DNA of 19,884 bases from an uncultured Bacteroidales bacterium. Lineage in GTDB: Bacteria; Bacteroidota; Bacteroidia; Bacteroidales; UBA932. The position numbers were made by a program, and so were the translations under genes. The notes beneath the pieces were generated by a model. It made no database searches and was not told the origin of the DNA. It saw only the letters and a list, made by a program, of their open reading frames with translations. The stretch lies in NCBI GenBank assembly GCA_946614205.1, contig CAMOGR010000161.1, forward strand, positions 1 through 19,884. The letters run 5' to 3'. Shown here piece by piece: positions 1-8,017 of this stretch. The number at the start of each line of letters is the position of its first letter. Positions within the stretch are counted from its first letter, which is position 1.

Positions 1-112
1 TGGCCAGGGCGGGCATGCCAAGTTCGCGAGCGCGTGCGAACAGCTTCTTGATATCAGTGAGGCCATCGAGGATGGAATACTGGGTGTGGAGGTGCAGATG
101 AACGAATGACAT
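1..112 (-). CDS. dnaE: DNA polymerase III alpha subunit, N-terminal fragment (3' end outside window)
   Basis: The reverse strand from the ATG at 112-110 reads 37 codons to the window edge. The peptide begins [18 protein letters not shown] and ends [11 protein letters not shown], which matches the start of the PHP domain of bacterial replicative polymerase DnaE (compare FVHLRVHSDYSMIDGL and LGMPALA in the E. coli enzyme). The HLHLHT motif holds the histidines that begin the PHP metal site. The protein is the catalytic subunit of the replisome. Only the first few percent of the gene is present, so nothing can be said about its later domains or neighbours. It is divergent from the gene at 165, with 52 bp between the two starts. 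A perfect -7 box lies only 5 bp upstream of the ATG. Confidence 0.9.
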   Translation of the reverse strand, partial: MSFVHLHLHTQYSILDGLTDIKKLFARARELGMPALA

Positions 113-116
113 GGTA

Positions 117-124
117 CAAATATA
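117..124 (-). promoter_or_regulatory. Bacteroidetes -7 box for dnaE
   Basis: The reverse strand reads TATATTTG, a perfect match to the Bacteroidetes -7 consensus TAnnTTTG. No clear -33 TTTG is visible at the usual 19-21 bp upstream. The box ends 4 bp before the dnaE ATG, so a transcript from it would start at or next to the start codon. Confidence 0.4.
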
Positions 125-136
125 CTGAATAATTGT

Positions 137-144
137 TATCTTTG
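137..144 (+). promoter_or_regulatory. Bacteroidetes -7 box for the gene at 165
   Basis: The sequence TATCTTTG matches TAnnTTTG exactly and lies 20 bp before the ATG at 165, giving a short leader. No good -33 box is seen. The leader has no Shine-Dalgarno sequence and is A-rich before the ATG, as is usual in this phylum. Confidence 0.5.
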
Positions 145-164
145 CCCCCAGAAAAATATCGATT

Positions 165-665
165 ATGAAAAAGTTTTTTGTTATCATCGCAGCGGCTCTG
201 GCATTCAGCCTTTCCGCATCTGCACAGCGTGAATTTGTGCCCTACGTCAACCTCGGCGTTACCACCAGGGTCAACGGTTTCTTCGGCAGCATCGCCCATC
301 CGGGAGGTGACCTCTCCGTCGGCTTCCGCAACTATAATCAGGATGCATTCGTTTCCTTCGCCTATGGTGCCGAGGCTTTTGCTACTATTACTCCCACCAG
401 CGACAAGGCCCTCTTCGGAGCCTATGCCATTCCCTTCATCGGCGTTGCAATCGGTCCCCACGGATTCAAAGTCTTCCCTCACTCCGGCTTCATGGCTGGC
501 TACAACAACGAGCTTGGCCGCTTCAATGTAGGAACCAAGAGCGGTATGGCCTTCGACATCGGTGACCACATCACCCTCGACCTGGTCAACTACCAGTTCA
601 TCGGCGAAAACTGGATTTTCAACACCACCTGGATTTCCGCCGTCAACTTCATCTGGCGCTTCTAA
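165..665 (+). CDS. Small exported protein, probable outer-membrane beta-barrel
   Basis: A 166-residue protein of no family I recognise by name. It has a clear Sec signal peptide ([20 protein letters not shown], cleavage before QRE at about residue 21). The mature part is rich in alternating hydrophobic, aromatic and glycine residues, and it ends in WRF, an aromatic C-terminus typical of outer-membrane beta-barrels recognised by the BAM machinery. The size would fit a six- to eight-strand barrel. The start at 165 is supported by the signal peptide and by the -7 box 20 bp upstream. A strong terminator follows 29 bp after the stop, so the gene appears monocistronic. A periplasmic beta-rich protein remains possible. 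Confidence 0.75.
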   Translation: MKKFFVIIAAALAFSLSASAQREFVPYVNLGVTTRVNGFFGSIAHPGGDLSVGFRNYNQDAFVSFAYGAEAFATITPTSDKALFGAYAIPFIGVAIGPHGFKVFPHSGFMAGYNNELGRFNVGTKSGMAFDIGDHITLDLVNYQFIGENWIFNTTWISAVNFIWRF

Positions 666-694
666 GAAGCTGTTTCGCTCAGAAATACTTATTG

Positions 695-724
695 CCGCAT
701 CTCTCACAGGGATGCGGTTTTTTT
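695..724 (+). terminator. Rho-independent terminator of the gene at 165
   Basis: A 7-bp stem, CCGCATC (695-701) with GATGCGG (711-717), closes a 9-nt loop and is followed directly by seven T residues (718-724). It ends the plus-strand gene at 165. Confidence 0.85.
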
Positions 725-790
725 GTGCGTGTGATTCTGAGCGCGGCGGCTGATCCGGGCACTGTCGCGCCTCCGGGCTTCCGCTAATGT

Positions 791-1062
791 GGCCACAATG
801 TGCCGTTAGCGAGCTGGCGGCTTGCTGCCTTTGGGCCCGGAGGCGCCGTTTTCGGGCCTGAATGCAGGTTCCCTGCCGCCTCCGGGCCTGCAATCGCCAT
901 TTCCGGGCCCGACTGCCGCCTCCCTGCCGCCTCCTGGCCTGCAATTGCCGTTTCATGGCCCGACTGCCGCCTCCCTGCCACCTCCGGGCCCGCAATCGCC
1001 GTTTCCGGGCCCAAATGCCGCCTCCCTGCCGCCTCCGGGCCCGGTAGCGCCGTTTTCGGGCC
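791..1062. repeat. Tandem array of 51-bp GC-rich units
   Basis: Units begin with GGCC at 834, 885, 936, 987 and 1038, exactly 51 bp apart. A shorter degenerate unit (43 bp) precedes them at 791. A unit runs GGCC(T/C)GCAATCGCCGTTTC, then a GGGCCC-like block, then two TGCCGCCTCC words. The fifth regular unit is cut off after about 25 bp, where the 52-bp array takes over. Because 51 is a multiple of three, open frames with a 17-residue period run through it on both strands. These frames have no start context, promoter or family resemblance and I do not call them genes. The array lies in the gap between two convergent genes. Confidence 0.9.
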
Positions 1063-1438
1063 CAAAGTGATCCCGCAGTGGGAGTCGGAGGCCCGAACGG
1101 GATCGCTCGGCGGTCAAAGTGATCCCAAATGGGGCGGCAGAGGCCGAAACGGGATCAATCCGGCCCCAAAGTGATCCCGGATGGGGAGTCGGAGGCCAAA
1201 ACGGGATCATTCCGGCCCCAAAGTGATCCCGCGGGCGGAGTAAGGCTACCGAACGGGATCGCTCGGCGGTCAAAGTGATCCCGCAGTGTGAGTCGGTGGC
1301 CAAAACGGGATCGTTTGGCAGCAAAAGTGATCCCGAATGGGGCGGCTGAGGCCAAAACGGGATCGCTTGGCGGCAAAAGTGATCCCAGATGGTGCGTCTC
1401 AGCCCAAAACGGGATCATTTCGACCCCAAAGTGATCCC
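1063..1438. repeat. Tandem array of 52-bp units with invariant GATC-containing words
   Basis: Seven full units start at 1063, 1115, 1167, 1219, 1271, 1323 and 1375, exactly 52 bp apart, with the first 12 bp of an eighth at 1427. In all seven, AAAGTGATCCC (unit positions 2-12) and AACGGGATC (34-42) are unchanged. The 21 bp and 10 bp between them vary while still resembling one another. The two words carry the inverted pair GATCCC/GGGATC, so the array is a ladder of inverted sites 24 and 16 bp apart and holds 15 GATC sites in 368 bp. It lies between the terminators of the gene at 165 and secDF. Function unknown. Confidence 0.93.
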
Positions 1439-1509
1439 GCCCCGCCATGCGCACGAGGGATGGGGAGCAATACTAAGCCTCCGCCACCGGACGTCCCCCC
1501 TGTACGTAC

Positions 1510-1546
1510 AAAAAAGAAGCGGCGCCCCGGGCAGGGACACCGCTTC
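1510..1546 (-). terminator. Rho-independent terminator of secDF
   Basis: On the reverse strand, GAAGCGG (1546-1540) pairs with CCGCTTC (1522-1516), with further internal pairing between CCC and GGGG. Six T residues follow (1515-1510). It lies 18 bp after the secDF stop. Confidence 0.88.
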
Positions 1547-1564
1547 GGAATAAGTAGCGGTCAG

Positions 1565-4500
1565 CTACTTGGAAGCCTTTTGGGAAGCCGCCTTGCGGGT
1601 GCTGTCGTACATGATGGGGGTACCGATCATGATGGAAGCGTAGGTTCCGATGAGAACACCGAGGCAGAGGGCGACGGACAGACCCCTGATGCTTTCTCCG
1701 CCGAAGATTGCTATTGCAAGCATAGGGAGGAGGGTGGATACAGAGGTGTTGACCGTACGGGTGAGGGTCTGGTTGAGGGACTTGTTCACCATGGTCTTGA
1801 AGTCTTCATTGGGATGCAGTCCGAGATTCTCGCGGATACGGTCGAAGATAACCACGTTATCGTTGATTGCGTAACCGATGATGGTCAGGATTGCAGCGAT
1901 GAAGGTCTGGTCGACATCGAGGTTGAAGGGCAGGATTCCGCTGAACAGCGAGAAGAAGCCAATCAGGATGATGGCGGTATGAGCCAGGGAGACGACGCCG
2001 CCGAGACCCCAGTTCCAGCCTTTGAACCTCCATGCGATGTATGCGAATATGATAAGGAGGGCGAGCAACACGCTGATGATAGCGGAACGCTTGATGTCGC
2101 TTGCGATGGATGCGCCGACCTTGTCGGAAGATATGATACCGTTGGGATTGTCCAGGGTGGACACGAAGTCGGCCTGGGTGAGATCCTCCTTGTAGAAGCC
2201 CTTGAGGGCGCTGAAGAGCATGCCTTCGATTTCGGTGTCCACTGCTGAAGACTCATCTTTTACTTTATAGGAGGTGGTGATCTTCATCTGGGACTCGCCG
2301 CCGAACTGCTTGACCTCGACGCTGGACTCGGGATCCGCTGCGTTGAAGGTGGCCTCCACGGCGCTGCGGACCTGCTCTGCGGTGACGCCCTGGTCGAAGC
2401 GTACCACGTAGGTACGGCCGCCGGTGAAGTCGACACCGTAGGTGAAGCCCTTGAAGAAGATGCTGCCGATGGATATCAGAATGAGAGCGCCGGAGATGAT
2501 GTAGGACCACTTGCGGGCGCCGATGAAGTCGACGTTGGTGTTCTTGAGGAAGTTCTTGGACCAATCCCATTCGAAGGTGACGTTCTTGCCCTTGTTCACG
2601 CGGTCGTCAATGATGAGACGGGTGATGAAGATGGAGGTGAGAACGGAGGTGACGATACCGATGATGAGGGTGGTGGCGAAGCCCTTTATGGGGCCAGAAC
2701 CGAAGAAGAACAGTACCAGACCGGTGAGCAGGGTGGTCACCTGTCCGTCGATGATGGCGGAGTAGGCGTTGGCGTAACCGTCATGAACGGCCTTGCCCAG
2801 GCCCTTGCCAGCCTTGAGCTCTTCCTTGATACGCTCATAGATGATAACGTTGGCGTCCACAGCCATACCCAGGGTAAGGACGAGACCGGCGATACCGGGG
2901 AGGGTAAGGACGGCGCCGAAGGATGCCAGGGTGCCGAAGAGCAGCAGTACGTTGGTCAGAAGGGCGGCGTCTGCAACGAGGCCTGCGCCCTTGTAGAACA
3001 CAATCATGTACAGGAGCACCAGCACGAATGCGATGAGGAAGGAAATCAGACCGGCCCTGATGGACTCTGCACCGAGGGAAGGACCTACGACCTGCTCCTG
3101 AACGATGGTTGCAGGGGCGGGAAGCTTACCGGACTTGAGGACGTTGGTAAGGTCGGTGGCCTCGTCCATGGTGAAGTTGCCGCTGATTTCGGAGGAACCT
3201 CCGGTAATCTCGCTGTTGACTGTAGGATAGGAATATACGGTACCGTCGAGGACGATGGCAATCTGCTTGCCGATGTTGTCCTTGGTGAGGCGGGCCCAGA
3301 TATTCGCACCTTCGGCGTTCATGTTCATGGAGACGGTGGGGGAGCCGCCGCGGCGGTCGTTGGTGGTGACGCGGGCGTCGGTTACCACGCCGCCGTCCAG
3401 GGGAGCCTTTCCGTCACGGCTGGAAGCCTTGATGGCGATGAGCTCGTAGATGTTGTCGGCCTGCATGAGCGATGTGGGCTTGACGCTCCACATGGGACGG
3501 AACTCCGGAGGGAAGATGGCTGCGACCTCGGGGGTGCGGAGGTACTTGCCTACGGCTGCGGTATCGGCTGCTGCTGCAAAACCGATGCAGGCGTTGCCGC
3601 GGTAGCCCGAGGGCTGCAGGACGGCGAAGAGGGGATTGGCCTTGCGGTAGGCCTCCAGGTTGTCGGTGGATTCGCCCTGGGCCTTGATTTCCTCCGCTAC
3701 GAGGTCGCCCTCGGCTGCCTGTTCGGCGGCGGGAGCCTCATCTGCGGAAGCGTACTGTGCGAGAAGGGCGTTGGCCTCCTGGAGGTACGGTGCGATTTCG
3801 GCAGCGTCGAAGGTTGTCCAGAACTCGAGGGATGCGGTGCCCTGGAGGAGCTTACGTACGCGCTCAGGCTCCTTGACGCCCGGGAGTTCGACCAGGATGC
3901 GGCCGGTGTTGCCGAGCTTCTGGATGCTGGGCTGGGTGACGCCGAAGCGGTCGATACGGTTGCGTAATACGTTGAAGGAGTTGGAGATGGCGCTCTCGGC
4001 CTCTTCGCGGATGACGCTTACGACCTGGTCGTCGGTGGATTCGGGCTTGATGCGGTCGCGCATCTCGTAGGTGCCGAATACGCTGGAGAGCCTTGCGCCG
4101 CCGGAAGTCTCCTTCCAAGCGTCGGCAAAGAGGGTGATGAAGTCGGACTGCGAACCTACCACACGCTGCTTTGCGAGTGCGAGAGCCTGCTGGAATTCGG
4201 GTGACTGGTTATTGCCTGAAAGAGCCTTCACGAGGTCTTCCAGCTGAACCTGCAGCATGACGTTCATACCGCCCTTGAGGTCCAGACCGAGATTGATCTC
4301 CTTGGACTTTACGTCTTTGTAAGTATAACCGAAATAAACTTTCTCTGAAGAGATGGAATCGGTGTACCGCTTCTCTTCGTTCTTTTTGAGGGAGTCGAGG
4401 AAGTATGCCTGATCCTCGGCTGCGACCTTGTTGAATTCAGCTCCCTGTGCAAATGCCTCTGCCCTGGCTGCCGCCGTCTTTGCCGCCTTCTTCTCCTGGA

Positions 4501-4588
4501 GGGAAGTGACTGCGGTGAAAGAGAGCTGCCACAGGCAGGCGATTGCGAGCAGAATTGCTACAAGTCTGATTGCTCCTTTGCTTTGCAT
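1565..4588 (-). CDS. secDF: Fused protein translocase subunit SecDF
   Basis: A 1007-residue fusion of SecD and SecF, the proton-driven partner of the SecYEG channel that pulls exported proteins across the inner membrane. One membrane segment lies at about residues 7-27. The SecD motif NLGLDLKGG is at 99-107, the periplasmic P1 region runs to about 500, a block of membrane segments covers about 513-660, and GMAVDANVIIYERI is at 574-587. SecF begins near 690 with GVDFTGGRTYVVRF at 718-731 and later has GYAINDNVVIFDRIREN. Fusion is usual in Bacteroidetes. An Ala/Glu-rich insert lies near residues 270-310. The ATG at 4588 is set by the N-terminal membrane segment and by a promoter about 40 bp upstream. 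The gene has its own terminator, so it is probably monocistronic. Confidence 0.97.
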   Translation of the reverse strand: MQSKGAIRLVAILLAIACLWQLSFTAVTSLQEKKAAKTAAARAEAFAQGAEFNKVAAEDQAYFLDSLKKNEEKRYTDSISSEKVYFGYTYKDVKSKEINLGLDLKGGMNVMLQVQLEDLVKALSGNNQSPEFQQALALAKQRVVGSQSDFITLFADAWKETSGGARLSSVFGTYEMRDRIKPESTDDQVVSVIREEAESAISNSFNVLRNRIDRFGVTQPSIQKLGNTGRILVELPGVKEPERVRKLLQGTASLEFWTTFDAAEIAPYLQEANALLAQYASADEAPAAEQAAEGDLVAEEIKAQGESTDNLEAYRKANPLFAVLQPSGYRGNACIGFAAAADTAAVGKYLRTPEVAAIFPPEFRPMWSVKPTSLMQADNIYELIAIKASSRDGKAPLDGGVVTDARVTTNDRRGGSPTVSMNMNAEGANIWARLTKDNIGKQIAIVLDGTVYSYPTVNSEITGGSSEISGNFTMDEATDLTNVLKSGKLPAPATIVQEQVVGPSLGAESIRAGLISFLIAFVLVLLYMIVFYKGAGLVADAALLTNVLLLFGTLASFGAVLTLPGIAGLVLTLGMAVDANVIIYERIKEELKAGKGLGKAVHDGYANAYSAIIDGQVTTLLTGLVLFFFGSGPIKGFATTLIIGIVTSVLTSIFITRLIIDDRVNKGKNVTFEWDWSKNFLKNTNVDFIGARKWSYIISGALILISIGSIFFKGFTYGVDFTGGRTYVVRFDQGVTAEQVRSAVEATFNAADPESSVEVKQFGGESQMKITTSYKVKDESSAVDTEIEGMLFSALKGFYKEDLTQADFVSTLDNPNGIISSDKVGASIASDIKRSAIISVLLALLIIFAYIAWRFKGWNWGLGGVVSLAHTAIILIGFFSLFSGILPFNLDVDQTFIAAILTIIGYAINDNVVIFDRIRENLGLHPNEDFKTMVNKSLNQTLTRTVNTSVSTLLPMLAIAIFGGESIRGLSVALCLGVLIGTYASIMIGTPIMYDSTRKAASQKASK

Positions 4589-4626
4589 AATTTATACTTA
4601 ATTGAATATTTTTCCAAATTAGCTCG

Positions 4627-4657
4627 CAAAGGTAGCATTTTTATCGGAATAAACCAA
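4627..4657 (-). promoter_or_regulatory. secDF promoter (-33 and -7 boxes)
   Basis: The reverse strand has TTGG (TTG at 4657-4655), a 20-bp spacer and TACCTTTG (4634-4627), a perfect TAnnTTTG -7 box. It lies 38 bp upstream of the secDF ATG. Confidence 0.65.
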
Positions 4658-4689
4658 TTTGGAATTGCAGGAATAATTGTATATCTTGC
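4658..4689 (+). promoter_or_regulatory. Probable promoter of the 4714-8847 operon
   Basis: TTTG (4658-4661) is followed by a 20-bp spacer and TATCTTGC (4682-4689), a weaker match to TAnnTTTG. The -33 box abuts the -33 box of the divergent secDF promoter inside the near-palindrome CCAATTTGG (4654-4662). Confidence 0.4.
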
Positions 4690-4713
4690 AAAATCAATTG
4701 AAAAGCATCGATT

Positions 4714-6027
4714 ATGAAAAGATTTTGCCTCATTGTCGCCGCGTTTGCCGGCCTGACCCTTGCGTTTTCATGCGGCAAGAACGCCATTAGCGCCGACGGT
4801 TATGCCAACCAGGGTGCAGCAATTTCCAAAGCTCCGATTTCGCCTCAGGAGCAGAAAGAAAAAATTGAACAAGCCGGCATCGAATTCATGAACATGATAG
4901 ACGTGGACAACTGGAAATCCACGGCTGATTTCCTTGCTGCCCTCGCTGCGCATTTCTCCGAGCTGCAGGAGGCGAATCCCTATGCCCTGGACGCATTCGA
5001 AGACTGGGCGCAGGAGGCCGAAGAAGCCATGCGCAAGGGCAACGTCACCGGAGGCAAGGCGACAATAAAGACGACCGTAGCCCTCTCGAAAGTCTCCAAG
5101 GGAACCTTTACTGAGACAGACGGTGAGTTCGAGTACTCTTTTGGCCTGTCGGGAGTCAAAATAATCACCTATGTAGACGGAGAAACCGTTACCATAACAA
5201 TAACCAACGGAGCAGACGGCAAGGAATTCGAGGTGAGCAGCAATCACTGGGCGTCTGAAGGCGACTGGGATTACGAATACTTCGACGGGGAAGACGTCAC
5301 GGAAATAGACGAGACCGTCTGCCTCAAGGCTCCCGCCTGGGTGAACGTGGAAATCAAGGAAGGCTCTCGCCTGCGCCTGGGCTGGAAGGTCAACCTCAAC
5401 TTCTCCGATTCCGACGGCAACGGAAAGCTGGAATTGGAGAAAGACCGGGCGGAAATCGACACGGAGGTCAAGTTCGACGACTACGTGATAAACGCGAGCG
5501 AGAAATACTATGTGCAGAAGGGCTGGGCCTATACCGAGACCGCCTCGACGCTCACCAAGGGTGGCAAGCTGATTGTCACGGAGGCGTTTGAGGGCAGCGG
5601 CGAACTGGTCGGAAATGCAAACGGCAGATATTCTGTAAGAGAACCTCAGGCCGGCAAGGCTGCGATAGACGTCCTGGGCAAGGTTCAGGCCAAGGGAACG
5701 ATTGATTACGCCAAGATGTCGGAGGTCCTCGAGGAACTCGACCCGCGTTCCGAAGACGACTATGTCAATGGCGTCGAAAAGATGGAAAAGTACATGGACG
5801 TGGCCGTCTACTATGACCGGAAACCCGGCCGTCAGGCCTGGATAGGGCTGGAGCCGTTCTATGACGAGTACAACCGCGCTTGGACCTACAGCCCCGTAAT
5901 CCGTTTTGCTGACGGCACTTCCTATGCGTATGACGAATTCTTCGGCAGCGAAGAGTTCGAGGGCCTGTTGAATGCCCTTAATGAATGGGAGCGCAGTGTC
6001 CAGGATTATTTCAGCTCCGGCAGGTAA
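4714..6027 (+). CDS. Unknown lipoprotein, first gene of a TonB-receptor operon
   Basis: A 437-residue protein I cannot assign to a family. Its N-terminus (MKRFCLIVAAFAGLTLAFSC) is a lipoprotein signal peptide with lipobox LAFSC and lipidated Cys20. The mature protein is acidic. After a short helical stretch (about residues 45-115) it becomes beta-rich, with many Thr, Val and Glu residues and short strands such as GETVTITITNGADGKE, suggesting a large beta-sheet surface or periplasmic protein. The ATG at 4714 is fixed by the signal peptide. The 3' end overlaps the start of the TonB-dependent receptor gene by up to 56 bp, so the two are likely coupled in translation. A ligand-binding partner of the receptor is a reasonable guess but is not shown by any motif. 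Confidence 0.85.
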   Translation: MKRFCLIVAAFAGLTLAFSCGKNAISADGYANQGAAISKAPISPQEQKEKIEQAGIEFMNMIDVDNWKSTADFLAALAAHFSELQEANPYALDAFEDWAQEAEEAMRKGNVTGGKATIKTTVALSKVSKGTFTETDGEFEYSFGLSGVKIITYVDGETVTITITNGADGKEFEVSSNHWASEGDWDYEYFDGEDVTEIDETVCLKAPAWVNVEIKEGSRLRLGWKVNLNFSDSDGNGKLELEKDRAEIDTEVKFDDYVINASEKYYVQKGWAYTETASTLTKGGKLIVTEAFEGSGELVGNANGRYSVREPQAGKAAIDVLGKVQAKGTIDYAKMSEVLEELDPRSEDDYVNGVEKMEKYMDVAVYYDRKPGRQAWIGLEPFYDEYNRAWTYSPVIRFADGTSYAYDEFFGSEEFEGLLNALNEWERSVQDYFSSGR

Positions 6028-8017
6028 GAAGTTTTCCTGTCTGATATGGTCTGTGCTTGCACTCCTGTCCGTGTGCGGGAGCCTGCAGGCACAGACCGAT
6101 TCTTTGCTCCTGCGCGAGTCGGTGCTGACAGGGCGCCGGAACGAGTCCATCCTGCAGGTGTCGGACGATGCGCTCCGCCTGTCTGCCGGCAAACTCACGA
6201 CTATGCCTATGCTGCTCGGCAGTTCCGACCCTGTGCGCATTGCCCGGTATCTTCCCTCAATGCAAGCCTCCACGGAACTCGATTACGGACTTCATATACA
6301 AGGGAACGACCATTCGCACAACATCGTATCCTCCGGCGGCGTACCCATCTATGGAGCAGCGCACCTGCTGGGTATATATTCGGTGTTCAATCCCTCCCAC
6401 TTCGGGTCATTTTCCTATACCACGTGGGCTTCCGGCAGCAACCGGCTCGGGGGCGGACTCGACATGGAATTGCCGCAGGAGTTGCGGAGCCGCACGGGAG
6501 GGGAATTCTCCCTTGGCCTGCTTTCCGCCCAGGGCAGCCTGCATGTGCCCATCGGGAAAAGCACGCTGTCGGTATCGGCCAGGCGTTCGTTCGTGAACCT
6601 GGTTTACGGGCGTTTCCTCAAAATAGGGCAGATGCCGCTGGGTTACGGTTTCACCGATGTCAACCTGACCTGGCAATGGCGGCCTTCCGCCCGCGACGCC
6701 GTGTGGATTGACGGCTACTGGGGCGACGACGCAGCCCGCCTGAACTCGGCCGGCGGGGCCTATGCCATCGACCTCAAATGGAGCAACGCCATGGGCGCCG
6801 TGCATTGGAAGCACGATTTCGGGAGCGCCGGAACCCTTCTGCAAACGGCTTATGCCACAAGGTATTGGCTGAATCCATGCCTCACCTATACCGGAATGGA
6901 AGTCACGGCGCCGTCGTCCTTGCTGACCGCCGGTTACAAGGCGGACTGGACCATGGGGCCCTGGAAGGCCGGGGTCGATTTCGCCGCTCACCGCGCACAT
7001 CCGCAAGACGTCGACATCAAGGGCACCTTCGCGATGACGCACGCCTCCCAGCCCGTTCAGCACGGGCAGGAACTGTCCCTGTCGGCCGCTTATTCCCGGA
7101 CTTTCGGGCCGTTTGGCCTGGATGCCGGGCTGCGCGGCATCCTGTATCACAGTCCGGACGGGCGCATTTTGCCGGACATCGGTCCTGAACTGATGCTGAG
7201 CTGGGATTTCTACGGCGGAGGCAAACTCTCGGCCCGTGCGGGAATCAAGCATCAATACCTTTCCCAGGCCGGCATTACCGATCTTGGCTTTCCATTCGAA
7301 TTCTGGTTCCTTGCCGGAACGTACAATGACCCTCAGCACAGTTTCGGAACCACGCTCGCATATACGCTTCCTTTCGGGGGAGATTCGTTCCGGCTCACCG
7401 CAGAGGCATATTACAGGACGCTTCGTAACCAGGTCGAATACAAGAACGGCTTCTTCGACGTCCTTTATTCGCCACTGAGCCTTGATGCAGCTCTCCTGAA
7501 AGGGAACGGGCGGGCTTTCGGGGCCAGTGTCATGCTCCAGAAGACAGCGGGCAGGCTGACCGGCTGGCTGTCCTACGCCTGGGGTCGTTCGCTCAGGCGT
7601 TTCGAAGGCATGCCGTACGAGCTGCCGTCGGCCCATGAACGTCTGCATGAAGTGGACTTTGTTGCTTCCTATCATACCGGCAGGTGGACATTCGGTCTCA
7701 CCTTTATCGCCGCAACCGGCAATCCTTATACGCCGCCCGTGGCCCTGTATATGCTGTCAGGCCGCGTCATGGTGCAGTACGGAGAACACAACAGCGCACG
7801 TTATACCCCTTACAGCCGCCTGGATGTGTCCGTAAATTATTTCTTTCGCAAGGACGATTCCGGCGAGAGGGGACTCAACTTCTCTGTCTATAACGTCCTT
7901 GGAGCCCGGAACGTGCTGTTCAACAGCCTTGTTGCGGACGACGAGGGTTTCAGTTACGCTCCGTCGGAAATCAACATCCGTTACATGCCTTCGATATGTT
8001 ACTTCATAAAGTTCTGA
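5972..8017 (+). CDS. TonB-dependent receptor, short form without N-terminal carboxypeptidase-like domain
   Basis: An outer-membrane receptor of 681 residues that would import a ligand using TonB/ExbBD energy. A signal peptide (KKFSCLIWSVLALLSVCGSLQA) ends near residue 41. The plug domain follows, roughly 46-165, with the typical run SMQASTELDYGLHIQGN and SSGGVPIYGAAHLLGIYSVF. The rest is barrel, ending in YFIKF with the C-terminal Phe of outer-membrane proteins. Many relatives carry a carboxypeptidase-like regulatory domain before the plug; this one goes from signal peptide almost straight to the plug. The start is uncertain: ATG 5972, ATG 5981 and GTG 5996 are all in frame and all lie inside the upstream gene. 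It overlaps the next gene by 22 bp. The substrate cannot be read from the sequence. Confidence 0.87.
   Translation: MPLMNGSAVSRIISAPAGKKFSCLIWSVLALLSVCGSLQAQTDSLLLRESVLTGRRNESILQVSDDALRLSAGKLTTMPMLLGSSDPVRIARYLPSMQASTELDYGLHIQGNDHSHNIVSSGGVPIYGAAHLLGIYSVFNPSHFGSFSYTTWASGSNRLGGGLDMELPQELRSRTGGEFSLGLLSAQGSLHVPIGKSTLSVSARRSFVNLVYGRFLKIGQMPLGYGFTDVNLTWQWRPSARDAVWIDGYWGDDAARLNSAGGAYAIDLKWSNAMGAVHWKHDFGSAGTLLQTAYATRYWLNPCLTYTGMEVTAPSSLLTAGYKADWTMGPWKAGVDFAAHRAHPQDVDIKGTFAMTHASQPVQHGQELSLSAAYSRTFGPFGLDAGLRGILYHSPDGRILPDIGPELMLSWDFYGGGKLSARAGIKHQYLSQAGITDLGFPFEFWFLAGTYNDPQHSFGTTLAYTLPFGGDSFRLTAEAYYRTLRNQVEYKNGFFDVLYSPLSLDAALLKGNGRAFGASVMLQKTAGRLTGWLSYAWGRSLRRFEGMPYELPSAHERLHEVDFVASYHTGRWTFGLTFIAATGNPYTPPVALYMLSGRVMVQYGEHNSARYTPYSRLDVSVNYFFRKDDSGERGLNFSVYNVLGARNVLFNSLVADDEGFSYAPSEINIRYMPSICYFIKF

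Noticed and set aside
54..995. Long minus-strand open frame (313 codons) across the gene at 165 and the 51-bp array
   Set aside because: It is antisense to a well-supported exported protein, and its C-terminal part is a by-product of a GC-rich repeat whose period is a multiple of three. No domain or start signal is seen.
1063..1438. CRISPR array
   Set aside because: The invariant words are only 11 and 9 bp, the intervening segments are short and similar to one another rather than unique spacers, and no cas gene is present.
784..1454. Several repeat-encoded open frames on both strands (17-residue periodic peptides and others)
   Set aside because: Open frames follow from the repeat period and base composition. 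There is no promoter, signal peptide or recognisable domain, and frames in the 52-bp array rotate every unit.
2783..3967. 394-codon plus-strand frame opposite secDF
   Set aside because: Shadow of the secDF reading frame produced by GC-biased codons; the SecDF protein on the other strand is unmistakable.
4768..6273. 501-codon minus-strand frame opposite the 437-residue lipoprotein and the receptor start
   Set aside because: Antisense shadow; it would overlap two genes with clear signal peptides and has no family features.
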